A stretch of 64,000 nt of DNA from CAZFDT01 sp964518335 (GTDB lineage: Bacteria; Planctomycetota; Phycisphaerae; Phycisphaerales; Phycisphaeraceae): NCBI GenBank assembly GCA_964518335.1, contig CAZFDT010000016.1, positions 14,935-78,934 on the forward strand. The letters are read 5' to 3'. Position 1 is the first letter of the stretch; the number at the start of each line of letters is the position of its first letter. This document shows positions 28,476 through 37,750 of the stretch, one piece after another. The notes beneath the pieces are model-generated. The model saw nothing but the letters and a program-made list of their open reading frames with translations, was not told where the DNA came from and did no database searches. The position numbers and the translations under genes are program-made.

Positions 28476-31400
28476 TCACTTCTTGTTCCGCTTGACACGC
28501 TTGATCTTTTTCACAGGCACGACTTCCACCGCGACTGCGATCTGCGGTTCGACCATGGTCAGCAGATCGACGGTCTGGCCGGCGTCATCGTCCCATTCCC
28601 GGATCAGTGTGGGATCGTCTTGTTCCTCTGCGACCGCTGTCGTTGTTGAGTTTTCGACGCTGGAAGCGGTCGGGTCCATGACCACGACTGTGGAATCGCG
28701 TTCGTCGGGCTGGGTCAGAATGACGACACTGGTGCTGGTGGTGGACTTGCCCTTGGGTTGCTTCTTGTCCTTGGACTGGCCCGGCGGCTGCTTGTCAGGG
28801 GCGGGCGTGGGTGCCGGCGCCGGCTCGGGCTCAGGCTCTGGCTCTGGCTGCGTCGCTGGCGGGTCTTCCTCGACAGGCGTGGTCGGTGCCGGTTCTTGGG
28901 CCGGGTCCGTTGGCGGCGTCGGCGAAGACGGGTCGTCGCTATCGCCGGTCCCATCAGGAACGACGGGATCTGAGGCCACCGGTTCAGACTCCTCCACCTC
29001 ATCCGGGGGCGATGCCGGCACCGGGTCCTCGGGCGTCGGCAATGCAGGCGATTCTGGCTCGCCCTCGTCCGGCGGCGAGGATTGTGGCTCGTCGGTCACG
29101 ATCGGATCGGACACCGGCTCGGCGGGCGCAACCACGCCCAGCGGCACCGGAGCGACGCTGAAGTCGTCCAGACCCCAGCGCGGGGCGTTTTCCTGCGTGG
29201 GGGTGCCGCTTCCCCCAACGACCAGCGAGCCGCTGGGGAGGATCCGGATCCGCGTCACCTTCGTCAGAAGCTCCGTCCAGGGGATCTGGTACGCGCTGGT
29301 GATGTTGAACCAGTTGTTCGCCTGGGCCTGCTCCTTCGTCCAGGTCGGGTCGATAGTGAACGAAACCTGCTGCCACTGATCCGTGAAACGCACGGTGGCG
29401 TCAACATCCTGTTTCTGCCACGTGTGGTACTGCGAGACGGGCGCACCAGGCGGAAGATAGGAAATCTGGAACGCGACCGTACGGGTCGTGTTGTAGGACT
29501 GGCCGGGCAGCAGCGGCGAGGTGTTCTTGACCCAGAATGTGATCTGGAGCAGGCCGGTGCCGTGCCGGGCGATCCAGTCGCCGGCGAACACGCCGCCACT
29601 GGCGTTGGCGTCGGCGATGGCGCCGCCCACGGCGGTGTAGCTTGTCCGGGACACCTCGATATACGCCGTGCCGTCGATCCCGCCCGCGGCCTTCCACGCC
29701 AAGCTCGCCAAGGTGTCGGTGCTCCAGCCGGCGTGATCGGCGTTGAACGTCTCAGCGCCGTCGGGCGTCGGCGACGGCGTGACCATGAACAACGCCGTGG
29801 TCTCGTCAGTCTGATTGTCGCGGGCAATGATGGTGTCGGTGGCGTTGACCAGTCCATCGCGGTTGAAGTCGTACGGGTCGTCGATGGGGGCACGGTTGAA
29901 GATCGTCTTGGGATTCTCCTGGGTGGCGGTGGCGTCGTCGAGGTTTACGATGGCCGACTGCGGATCGTTGCCGGTCTCGCCCGGGGCGTTGCCGAAGTAA
30001 AACGTGTCATTGTTGACCAGGCCGGTGATCCCGGTGGCGCGGACGGTGACTTCCAGCCACTTGCCCTTGATGGCACCGTCGGTCCAGATGATCTCCACGC
30101 GATCGCTGTCCTCAACGCCTTCGCCCAGGCGAACGCTAACGCTCAGCGGTGCGGGGGCCGTGGCCCAACTGCCCGGCGCATCGTCGTTGCCGACCTTGAA
30201 CTGGAAGTCCGCGGTGGTCAGTTCGGCGGGCGCCCGCAGATTCAGGATGTCCACCATGATGCCGTTGATGCCGCGGATGTAGCTGGTGTAGTTGGCGAAG
30301 CTCGTGTAGTCGCCGGGCATCAGGGCCTGCTTATCGGTGGCGATAGCCGCGTCGTTGGTCGCCCCGTGACCGGGATTGTTCCCGTCGAAGTAACTGTTGT
30401 TGTAGAAGATATGCCGCCCCACCACGGCCGCAGGCGGCTTGTAGTCGTTGTCCTCGGCGGTCCAGATGTACTCCTTCGTGAAGCTGAAGGTGATGAGCCG
30501 GCCGTTGATCGTCAGTTGGATGTTGGACGCAGGCCCGCCGGTGACGACGATCTTGGAGCCGGGCACCGCTTTGACGCCGGTCATGTCGATGACCGAGGGC
30601 AGCCCATTGACCGAGTTGATGGTGAGGAACGTCGCGCCGGTGTTGGCGGTGAACTCGATGTTCTCGAAGGTGTTGTCCTTGGCGGCCTCGGCGATGTTGA
30701 GATTGCGGATCTTGACGTCGCGCACGGTGTTGTGACGCGGGCCGCGCACGTAGGTCGGGCCGAAGTACGACTTTTCGCCGCTGCGGGTGACGCTGCTCCA
30801 CTTCATCAGACTGATGCGATCGCCCCAGAGTTGTTCGACGGTGTTGCGTTCGTGCAGCGTGATGTTGTTGTAGCCGTCGGCGTCCGAGATGTTGCCTTCG
30901 GGCGCGAAATGGTCCTGCTGGCTCAGGCCGTGCAAACCCGAGTAGTGGATGCCGAAGATGAAATCCAGCGCCTGGTCGTCGTAGGTCATCGGGAAATCAA
31001 CCCGATCGCCACGTGCGTTGTCGAGGATAATGTTGAAGGTGCTGGTGGTGTAGCCTTCACGATTGCGGCCGCTGACGATGATCTGGTCGAACACCGCGCC
31101 GGGGTTGCCATCGGGGCTGTACACGGCGATCCAAGCGTTCTGTGCCGCGGTGGGCACGATCGGGCCCCAACTCTGGAAGCTGTAGGGCGAGTTAACCAGG
31201 CTCAACTGTGCGCTGGAGGTGCTGCCGACGCGGTTGTACTTGATGCCGTTGATCAGCGCGGCGTTGGCACGGCCGAGCACGTAACCGCCGTTATCCAGGC
31301 GAAGGTTGTTGGCGGTGTCGCGATCCAGGCGCAGCTTCCACACGTTTGGATACGTCGTGTCCTGTTCCCACTGGCTGGTGCCCAACCCGGTGAGGTTCCA

Positions 31401-33509
31401 GATGGTGTTGCCGTAGGTCCAGGTGACGCCATCGGATTCGGCGTTGCTGTCGTTGCTGGCTTCCCAGGCCCACATGCGTCCGGGGAAGATGGGCCAGCCC
31501 ACGTCGCCCGGGAGGGAGCGCATGAGCGACGCGGTGCCGTTGGGCACGCCCGAGCCGCCATCGACCTTCAGACCGGAACTGCTGTAGGTGACTTTGACGC
31601 CACTCTCGCTCCAGCCGATGTCCTTGGACTGTCCGATGCGGAAGTCGACGGTGAGTGTGCCGGAGGAAAGCGATGCGGGCGACACCTCGCTGTACACGCG
31701 GATGACACCGTCACTCCAGTTCCATTGATAAGGCAGCAGCGGCGTGCCGGAGACCTGCATCCACTTGCGCGAGCCGTTGACGAAGGAGAACTCGCGCATT
31801 TCGAGAACGGGCGTACCGATCGTGGCTGACCAGACGTTACCCGAGCGCGTCCACCCGAGGTTGGACGTTGGCACCATGGTCCCGGTGCGCTGATCCTGCG
31901 GTCCGAAGATGAACCCCGGCGAGCCGACCACGTGGCCGTACTCGCCCATGATCGGCTCGCCCGGCATGCCCACGCCGTTGCGCGTGAAACCGAGGCTCCC
32001 ATCGGTGGTGCCCTGGGGGTCGCCCAGCCAACCGGCGTTGCGGATGTAGGGATCCTGCACTTTGGCGTTGGGGCCGGTGGTGGTCGTACCATCGAATAAC
32101 ACACCCGTCCAATGCGCCGCATTCCGCCAGGTGCCGTCAACCGCCAGAGTGACCCGGGTCGCGATGCCCGGGCTGACGTAGTCGCTCAGGAAATTCCAGA
32201 ACGTGTCTCGTACATCGAGCTTGATCGACCAGTTCCGCGCCGCGGTGCCCGAGGATTTGGAGTAGATCATCGCGCTGGCATTGGCGGTAATGTTCGGCAC
32301 CTGGTTGAACACCAGCATCGGGTTTGCGTTGGCGGGATGCCCGCTTTTGCGGAAGTTCACGTCGTCGAATCGCCCCCGCGATCCGGCCTCGTAGTTCGTG
32401 CCTGCGTAGGACCACGTCATCTCGTGACGGTACAGCCCGACCATCTCCAGGTTCAGATTGTCTCCGCCGAGGTTGAGCGTCGCCATGTTCGAGAACGCCC
32501 ACATCGAGATCATGTCGTTGTTGGCGCCTTCGATCGACGCCCAAGTGCTGGGCGGGCCGTAGTTGGCCGACACGCCGTCGTAAGGGCCGTTGTCGTGGTA
32601 GATGGCCAAGTACCACTGACCATCGACCTCCAGGCACGTCCAGGTCTTATAGTCCTCGCCGATGCCCTCATAGTGCTTGAGCTCGGCGAAGCTGTTGACC
32701 GGATAGGACCAACTCTGCGGTGGCTGGGACGCCGTCCGGGAAACGAACAGTTGCCAGATCTTCTCTGGCACCGGCGTGCGCCAGCGGTAAGTCGTGGAGG
32801 CGGTGGGATTGCCGTTCTCGTCGATCTGCTCCCAGACCTGGTTCTGCAGATTGGCGTAGTACGTGGGGATCTGCTGATGCAGTGTCGTCCTCACCGAACT
32901 CTCCAGGTAGGAGAAGTTCGTGATGAAGGTGGCAGTGCCGACCTGCCGGAAGTCGACGATCCCGCTGTAGAAAGTGCCGTTGGCGATGGTCGGTGCCATC
33001 ACGTGCAGCTTGCCGCCAGACGCATAGCGGTCCCTGAGCTGGTTGAGCACGCCGGTGATGTCGTCGCCGTCCTGAATCAAGCGTGCGCTGATGGTCTGGC
33101 CGGGCAGCCAGTCGGATCGCTCGAACCAGTCGAGTTTGATGGGGTCAGCGACGGTATGGGCAAACTGGCGCACCCACTTGACGCCGGAGGTGGCGCTGTC
33201 GATGACGACGCCGCCATCGTCGGTGCTGGTTGAGGCCACCGCAAGGAACTCGCCGTCAATCTGTGGCGATGCGCCTGAAGCCAGTGTCGCCGTGTCGCCA
33301 GCGACAGGGGCAAGTGACCGTAGTCCCGTATAGCTTTCGACCTGACTCGACAATGCTGACAGCATCGTGGCCATCGAGCCCTCTGCAGGGGCCAGCAACT
33401 GCTGCGGGTCATCGGGATTGTCCAACGCCAAAGCGCTCAGCAGCAAGCGCGGTTCGAGTGTCTCGAAACCACGAAAAGGCCCCGGGTCGCTGCCCGAATG
33501 GGTTGCCAT
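28476..33509 (-). CDS. giant LEPR-XLL domain surface protein
   Basis: A 1677-residue protein. Residues 15-25 (FETLEPRLLLS) are the LEPR-XLL signature found at the N-terminus of very large planctomycete surface proteins. The body is rich in T, N, G, W and Y. It includes a beta-helix-like stretch (about residues 920-1000, VRDVKIRNLNIAEAAKDNTF-type) and the module with RGINGIMVDI and FYFGNAPGETGND that recurs in planctomycete secreted proteins. A single calcium-type loop YDFNRDGLVNATD occurs near residue 1212, and a LamG/galactose-binding-like domain comes after it. Residues about 1465-1590 are a P/E/D/S-rich linker with EPEPEPEP, and the tail is basic (KKIKRVKRNKK). The start has AGGAGG upstream. 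Function unknown; it may bind or cleave a polysaccharide. Confidence 0.75.
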   Translation of the reverse strand: MATHSGSDPGPFRGFETLEPRLLLSALALDNPDDPQQLLAPAEGSMATMLSALSSQVESYTGLRSLAPVAGDTATLASGASPQIDGEFLAVASTSTDDGGVVIDSATSGVKWVRQFAHTVADPIKLDWFERSDWLPGQTISARLIQDGDDITGVLNQLRDRYASGGKLHVMAPTIANGTFYSGIVDFRQVGTATFITNFSYLESSVRTTLHQQIPTYYANLQNQVWEQIDENGNPTASTTYRWRTPVPEKIWQLFVSRTASQPPQSWSYPVNSFAELKHYEGIGEDYKTWTCLEVDGQWYLAIYHDNGPYDGVSANYGPPSTWASIEGANNDMISMWAFSNMATLNLGGDNLNLEMVGLYRHEMTWSYAGTNYEAGSRGRFDDVNFRKSGHPANANPMLVFNQVPNITANASAMIYSKSSGTAARNWSIKLDVRDTFWNFLSDYVSPGIATRVTLAVDGTWRNAAHWTGVLFDGTTTTGPNAKVQDPYIRNAGWLGDPQGTTDGSLGFTRNGVGMPGEPIMGEYGHVVGSPGFIFGPQDQRTGTMVPTSNLGWTRSGNVWSATIGTPVLEMREFSFVNGSRKWMQVSGTPLLPYQWNWSDGVIRVYSEVSPASLSSGTLTVDFRIGQSKDIGWSESGVKVTYSSSGLKVDGGSGVPNGTASLMRSLPGDVGWPIFPGRMWAWEASNDSNAESDGVTWTYGNTIWNLTGLGTSQWEQDTTYPNVWKLRLDRDTANNLRLDNGGYVLGRANAALINGIKYNRVGSTSSAQLSLVNSPYSFQSWGPIVPTAAQNAWIAVYSPDGNPGAVFDQIIVSGRNREGYTTSTFNIILDNARGDRVDFPMTYDDQALDFIFGIHYSGLHGLSQQDHFAPEGNISDADGYNNITLHERNTVEQLWGDRISLMKWSSVTRSGEKSYFGPTYVRGPRHNTVRDVKIRNLNIAEAAKDNTFENIEFTANTGATFLTINSVNGLPSVIDMTGVKAVPGSKIVVTGGPASNIQLTINGRLITFSFTKEYIWTAEDNDYKPPAAVVGRHIFYNNSYFDGNNPGHGATNDAAIATDKQALMPGDYTSFANYTSYIRGINGIMVDILNLRAPAELTTADFQFKVGNDDAPGSWATAPAPLSVSVRLGEGVEDSDRVEIIWTDGAIKGKWLEVTVRATGITGLVNNDTFYFGNAPGETGNDPQSAIVNLDDATATQENPKTIFNRAPIDDPYDFNRDGLVNATDTIIARDNQTDETTALFMVTPSPTPDGAETFNADHAGWSTDTLASLAWKAAGGIDGTAYIEVSRTSYTAVGGAIADANASGGVFAGDWIARHGTGLLQITFWVKNTSPLLPGQSYNTTRTVAFQISYLPPGAPVSQYHTWQKQDVDATVRFTDQWQQVSFTIDPTWTKEQAQANNWFNITSAYQIPWTELLTKVTRIRILPSGSLVVGGSGTPTQENAPRWGLDDFSVAPVPLGVVAPAEPVSDPIVTDEPQSSPPDEGEPESPALPTPEDPVPASPPDEVEESEPVASDPVVPDGTGDSDDPSSPTPPTDPAQEPAPTTPVEEDPPATQPEPEPEPEPAPAPTPAPDKQPPGQSKDKKQPKGKSTTSTSVVILTQPDERDSTVVVMDPTASSVENSTTTAVAEEQDDPTLIREWDDDAGQTVDLLTMVEPQIAVAVEVVPVKKIKRVKRNKK

Positions 33510-33621
33510 GTCGCCTTACCTCCTGGGGTGTGTTAATCTAGTGCAAGGCGGCACCGTGATAGCTGCCGCAGGGTGGGCATCATTCACAATAACACGGCCC
33601 AAGGCAATGTCAATAGAATTA

Positions 33622-33633
33622 TGACCTATGTCA
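33622..33633. promoter_or_regulatory. operator candidate, site 6 (LEPR-XLL gene)
   Basis: TGACCTATGTCA is an imperfect palindrome about 110 bases upstream of the LEPR-XLL start. It is close to TGATCTATGTCA in front of the third DUF4838 gene (36986-36997). This links the surface protein to the same set of elements. Confidence 0.45.
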
Positions 33634-33703
33634 ATGATGTTCCGGGCGACGACGCCTGATTTCGCCCCTTGACGGTGTCCGCCCGGAGTTCGTTTTGAGC
33701 CGA

Positions 33704-33722
33704 TGATATAATGCGTATATCA
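33704..33722. promoter_or_regulatory. split palindrome upstream of the regulator gene, site 7
   Basis: TGATATA-ATGCG-TATATCA has perfect seven-base arms around a five-base spacer, 43 bases before the regulator ATG at 33766. The arms match the half-sites of the other elements, so the regulator may control its own gene. It also contains TGATATAAT, an extended -10-like sequence, so promoter and operator probably overlap. Confidence 0.55.
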
Positions 33723-33765
33723 AACTGGCAGTTCGGTGCCTGGCCACCGTCCGGAGACCCATACG

Positions 33766-34974
33766 ATGCGATCGACCCCCGCCACCCGTGTGCCGCGAAA
33801 GCCACCCACTTCGACCAAGCTGAGGCTGAACGTTCGCTCCAGCACGCCACTCTACGAGCAGGTCAAGGATGCCATACGCCAACAGATTGCCTCGGGCGCT
33901 CTGCGGCCAGGCGACAGGATCCCCACCCTTCGCCAGTTGAGCAAGGACCTGAAGATCGCGTATGCCACGATCGGGCGGGGTATTCGCGCGCTCGTGGAAG
34001 AAGGCGTCCTGGACGCAAAAACGGCGCGCGGCACGACGGTCGCCGAACGACGAACCACCCGTCGCGGCACCATCGGACTACTTGGCTTTCAACCCCTGGG
34101 CGCCGTCGTTCACGAAAGCCATTACTACAAGACACTCTTGTACCTGCTTCAGGAAACATTCGTCTCACAGGGACAAGCGGTCATCTACGACCATCAGACC
34201 AGTGGGCGTCAACTCGTGGACATGTTCGACAGCATGCGCCAGGTCGATGGCGTCGTATTACTGGGTGTGGCCCAAACGCGCTGGGGCGAACTCGACATGT
34301 TTCCCAAGCTGGGCGTGCCGGCCGTTATTGTCAGCCACACGCTCGAAGGCGATCCCGTTCCCTGCGTGGACAGCGACAATGAGCACGACACGTTCAAAGC
34401 CGTGCAGGCGATGCAGAAACTCGGGCATCGGCACATCGCGTTCGTGGAGTTGATCGAAGAGCGCGGGCGCACCGCGCATCGTTTCCGTTCGGCCGGATAC
34501 CGCAGTGCCATGGAAGCTGCAGGACTTCCACCCGGACGCGACTGGTACATTCTGGATCACCCCGAGACCTGGGCGAGACATCTGCTGGCGCTGCGCCCGC
34601 GGCCGACGGCCATCATGCTCGATGGCGTCAGCGCCTTCGATCGACTCTTCGCGGATCTCAAAGGCACTGACCTGGAGCCGGGCAAGGGATTGCTGGTGGC
34701 GACTTACGACGAAAACTTGTGGGGAAAAATCGGCGCCTACAGCATAGAGCATATGCGCATTGACCAGCCCTTGGAGAAAATCGCTGCGAGAGCGGTCGAG
34801 ATGGTCTTGGGTATGCTTCAGGACTCGTCGTACCATCCGACAACCACACTGGTACCCTCGGTGATTATCCACGTCTCGTCCAACGGCACAGTACGTCGGC
34901 TGTCAGGCGACGCCCATCAGCCATCCGTACCAGGTTCTGAGCTTGTCGTCAGTACCAGCCCGTCGGCTGCGTGA
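33766..34974 (+). CDS. GntR-type regulator with LacI-like effector domain (AraR-like architecture)
   Basis: About 402 residues. The N-terminal winged helix of the GntR family covers STPLYEQVKDAIRQQIASG, LRPGDRIPTLRQLSKDL and a wing ending near GTTVAER (residues about 22-90). The remaining 300 residues are a LacI/periplasmic-binding-like domain (GTIGLLGFQPLG, VDGVVLLGVAQ, DSDNEHDTFKAVQAMQKLGHRHIAFVEL, and a C-terminal MRIDQPLEKIAARAVEMVL). This is the architecture of the arabinose repressor AraR: DNA binding is relieved by a sugar or sugar phosphate. ATG 33766 has GGAG ten bases upstream; GTG 33736 is less likely. It is probably the local controller of the palindrome-marked genes. Confidence 0.88.
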   Translation: MRSTPATRVPRKPPTSTKLRLNVRSSTPLYEQVKDAIRQQIASGALRPGDRIPTLRQLSKDLKIAYATIGRGIRALVEEGVLDAKTARGTTVAERRTTRRGTIGLLGFQPLGAVVHESHYYKTLLYLLQETFVSQGQAVIYDHQTSGRQLVDMFDSMRQVDGVVLLGVAQTRWGELDMFPKLGVPAVIVSHTLEGDPVPCVDSDNEHDTFKAVQAMQKLGHRHIAFVELIEERGRTAHRFRSAGYRSAMEAAGLPPGRDWYILDHPETWARHLLALRPRPTAIMLDGVSAFDRLFADLKGTDLEPGKGLLVATYDENLWGKIGAYSIEHMRIDQPLEKIAARAVEMVLGMLQDSSYHPTTTLVPSVIIHVSSNGTVRRLSGDAHQPSVPGSELVVSTSPSAA

Positions 34975-35028
34975 TCGTGTCGCGCCCGAGGCATGGCGGT
35001 GACTCGTCTTGCCCCCGCCGATGGCACG

Positions 35029-36924
35029 TCAACGCGCGATCGCGTTGATGACGCCATCGATAAAACCCTCGGCGCGACGCTGGTTGCCGATCGTCATCTC
35101 GTCTGGGGCGATAGCTTGGTCGAAGTAGGTCTTGGTCTCCGCGATCTTCTCCGGCGTGGCGCCCACCGTACCCAGGTCATAGAGCCGTTCTGTCAGACCC
35201 AAGGACCTGGAGAACAGATCCAGACGTTGGCGCTGCGGCTCAGTCGCCGCCAGTTCGATGGCCCGATTGAGGTGGCTCCGCGCCTCGACCAGCAACGTCA
35301 GATCTTCAGGCTGGCGTTTGAAGACGCCCGCCCAACCCTTGATACCCCACTTCTTCCCTCCCGGAGATCCGCCGAAGCCCTCCGGGACGCTCTGCTGCAC
35401 ATACCAGCGCCGCAGCGTGGCGAAGTAGTTGAACACATGGTCAGCGGCCGGTCCAAACAGGTCCTCACAGAACTGCCGCCATAGGGCGTCAACGTCCCGA
35501 TCCGGATCCCACTGCAATTGCGCCAGCACCCAGTATTTGGGCCCGTCGAGCCCCCAGTTGGGGTATGCCTCGATGTGCTGAAAGTAGAACTCGCGCTTGC
35601 TCTTCTTGACGTGCCGCATGAACTTGGCGTGGTAGTCGCAGTAGATTCGCGGAACCAGATAGCCTTCGCCGCGGTACCAGTCGTGGTTGCCGTAGGCGCG
35701 TGACGCGGTGATGAAATCGTCGATCGGGTATGAGCCATCCTCGCGGCGGTGTTCCAGCATGCCGCGCATGTTGTCCGAAACGTGGATCTGCGAATAGAGC
35801 ATGACGTTGCGGTGCAGCGGTGCCTGCGGCGGCTGAGGTGGGAAGGCGACTACGCCGTAGGCCATGGCCTGAATGAACCGGTCTTTGCCCAACACATCCT
35901 CCATCTCCGACGCCAGGCGATTGAGCATGCGCCACTGCAGTTGCGCCATGCCGTAACGCTTGGCGTGCTCTTCGCCCGTGGAGTTGGGTCGCCAGGTCGT
36001 GACCAGGCGCTCGGGGTGGTTCTGAGCCAGGTCGCGAAACTCCTGCATCAGGTCATCCATGGCCTGCACGTCGGTGTCGCTGACGGCATTGCTGTCCTGC
36101 AGGCCAAGGCTGAACCAGAAGTAATCGGGGTTCTTTGCGAAGTGCTCGATCGCCGACTCCTTCGCAGCAGCGTAGGTCTGGTCAGATGTCAGGCTGGGAT
36201 TCCATTTCTGGTCGCTGGAAGACTGGGGAATGTAACGTTCGCCGTTGATGACGGGGTAGAGTTCGGGATACTTCTGGGCGTACTTCTCGGGATTGAAGAC
36301 GCTCCACATCTGGTGCTGGTGCGATCCGGCCAGTCCGGCGCGCGTCTGCACGGCGTTGCGTTCGGCCCAGCCGCCGACGTTCTCACCCCAGTTCATGCCG
36401 GTCCAATACGAGCCGGTGACGAACGGCGTCGAGCGGATGTTGATGCTCGACGGGATGCGCACGCTGCGCTGCTGGGGCATGCTCGTCCACAGGTCGCCGG
36501 GCATGTAGAAGCGCACGCCAGCGAACTGGTCCAGAAACGCAACGGCGCCGTGGAAGGTGCCGCGGGCGTCGCCCCCAGCGCCACCGCAGATGGTGACGAC
36601 GCGGCCGCGGCGGCTGATAACGTAGCCATCGCGCCACATATCGCGGGTGTCCACCCCTGCCGGGCCTAACGCCAGGACGATCTGAGCCTGCCTCGCCTGT
36701 GGCGCGTCTTCGGCGACGATCTCAAAGCCGCTGTCGACCTGATACACCTTGCGCAGGTAGTCCTGAAGCAGCGCGGCAGCCTTGTCGGCGGCGTCGGAGG
36801 CCTTCACAATCACGGTGCTGGCGGGATTGAGCATGGTGTTCGCGGCGACGACCCCGGCAGCGGGCCCCCACAGGCAGCCGACGGCGACCGAGCAGGCGAC
36901 CAGGACGAACAAGGTGGATTTCAT
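35029..36924 (-). CDS. exported DUF4838 protein lacking the cysteine motif
   Basis: A 631-residue protein with a signal peptide (LFVLVACSVAVGCLWGPAAG, cleavage near AAGVVA). The remainder is DUF4838, including the block YPNWGLDGPKYWVLAQLQWDPDRDVDALW, closely similar to the paralogue at 23042. Where the other two copies have CxCxxC, this copy reads DSNAVSDTDVQAM, so the cysteines are gone, and it has neither a LamG nor a CBM9-like domain. The start has GGAG upstream. It may have changed substrate or lost activity. An operator candidate lies 61 bases upstream. Confidence 0.78.
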   Translation of the reverse strand: MKSTLFVLVACSVAVGCLWGPAAGVVAANTMLNPASTVIVKASDAADKAAALLQDYLRKVYQVDSGFEIVAEDAPQARQAQIVLALGPAGVDTRDMWRDGYVISRRGRVVTICGGAGGDARGTFHGAVAFLDQFAGVRFYMPGDLWTSMPQQRSVRIPSSINIRSTPFVTGSYWTGMNWGENVGGWAERNAVQTRAGLAGSHQHQMWSVFNPEKYAQKYPELYPVINGERYIPQSSSDQKWNPSLTSDQTYAAAKESAIEHFAKNPDYFWFSLGLQDSNAVSDTDVQAMDDLMQEFRDLAQNHPERLVTTWRPNSTGEEHAKRYGMAQLQWRMLNRLASEMEDVLGKDRFIQAMAYGVVAFPPQPPQAPLHRNVMLYSQIHVSDNMRGMLEHRREDGSYPIDDFITASRAYGNHDWYRGEGYLVPRIYCDYHAKFMRHVKKSKREFYFQHIEAYPNWGLDGPKYWVLAQLQWDPDRDVDALWRQFCEDLFGPAADHVFNYFATLRRWYVQQSVPEGFGGSPGGKKWGIKGWAGVFKRQPEDLTLLVEARSHLNRAIELAATEPQRQRLDLFSRSLGLTERLYDLGTVGATPEKIAETKTYFDQAIAPDEMTIGNQRRAEGFIDGVINAIAR

Positions 36925-36985
36925 GTTGTGGCTCCGAAATCTGCTGGTGCCCCGGCCGCATAAGTGTTCACTCTAGTCCATGTTT

Positions 36986-36997
36986 TGATCTATGTCA
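36986..36997. promoter_or_regulatory. operator candidate, site 8 (DUF4838 gene 3)
   Basis: TGATCTATGTCA, within TTGATCTATGTCAA, is palindromic except at the centre and lies upstream of the DUF4838 gene that starts at 36924. It is nearly the same as site 6. Confidence 0.5.
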
Positions 36998-37059
36998 AGT
37001 GGGAGTTGCGGCGTTTGCGGCGAGGGATCTGTTTGTGAAAAACACCAACCCCGGCACTC

Positions 37060-37692
37060 TTGATGCAACCCAAGGCTGTGCCCCACCGGTGCCGACCTAC
37101 ACCCACACTAACGCAGACCTCGCGTCGAATGGCCGCGACGGTTTTCTCCATGACACGTTGCCGTTCTGGATCGGTCACGCCCAAGTTCATGCTGAACCGG
37201 TCGATGAAGGGGCTGGCCATTTCGATGATCACCATCGTGACCGCTCAGGAGCTGCGCAACTCAATTCAGCTCGACGATGCCGATCGCTGGATCGATCGCG
37301 CCACCGACGATATTCGACGTGATTTCGTCAAGCCGGAGCTGCAGGTGGTCATGGAAAACGTGGCGCGCGGTTGGGACGAAACATATGGCGGCATGCTGTA
37401 CTATCGAGATCGCCACGGCTTGCCGGTTCAGGAATGCTGGCACGATATGAAGTTCTGGTGGCCGCAGAACGAAACGATCATCGCCACGCTGTTTGCCGCC
37501 AAGCTGACCGGCGACAGTCACGACCTGCGATGGCATCGCATGGTCCATGATTGGGCGGATCAGCATGTTCCCGACTGGGAGCACGGGGATTGTTTCGGCT
37601 GTCTGCACCGCGACCGACTGCTGTCGGTGCCGCTTGCGGACGACATGTGCAAGAGCTCATTCCACCTGCCACGTATGCAGCTCGTGTGCTGA
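37060..37692 (+). pseudogene. remnant of N-acylglucosamine 2-epimerase (AGE) family gene
   Basis: The frame is open for 210 codons, but only parts match the AGE family, which is normally about 390-400 residues. From about residue 37, FMLNRSMKGLAISMITIVTAQELR corresponds to the middle of the (alpha/alpha)6 barrel. RDFVKPELQVVMENVA is followed directly by RGWDETYGGMLYYRD, skipping about 50 residues that in intact proteins include the RxLNPGHAIE segment with an active-site histidine. The C-terminus (CWHDMKFWWPQNETIIATLF, EHGDCFGCLHRDR, SFHLPRMQLVC) is well kept. The N-terminal half is absent. This is a gene fragment with a large N-terminal and one internal in-frame deletion, so the product cannot be active as a normal epimerase. 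Confidence 0.8.
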
Positions 37693-37750
37693 AAACTCGC
37701 CGAAGCGATGGCGCCACAGGACGGTTGAAACCGCCGCAAACAACGCGGCG

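Noticed and set aside
28186..29379. A Gly/Ser-rich 397-codon frame that resembles a structural repeat protein
   Set aside because: It is the antisense of the proline/glutamate-rich stalk of the LEPR-XLL protein; low complexity is inherited from that region.
29082..31829. A 915-codon open frame on the plus strand
   Set aside because: It lies wholly antisense to the LEPR-XLL gene and reads as the mirror of its codon pattern; no signal peptide or family-like segment, while the minus-strand protein has clear motifs.
36990..37235. A minus-strand frame with a regulator-like stretch (ERQRVMEKTVAAIRREV)
   Set aside because: It is antisense to the preserved part of the epimerase remnant and no complete DNA-binding domain is present.
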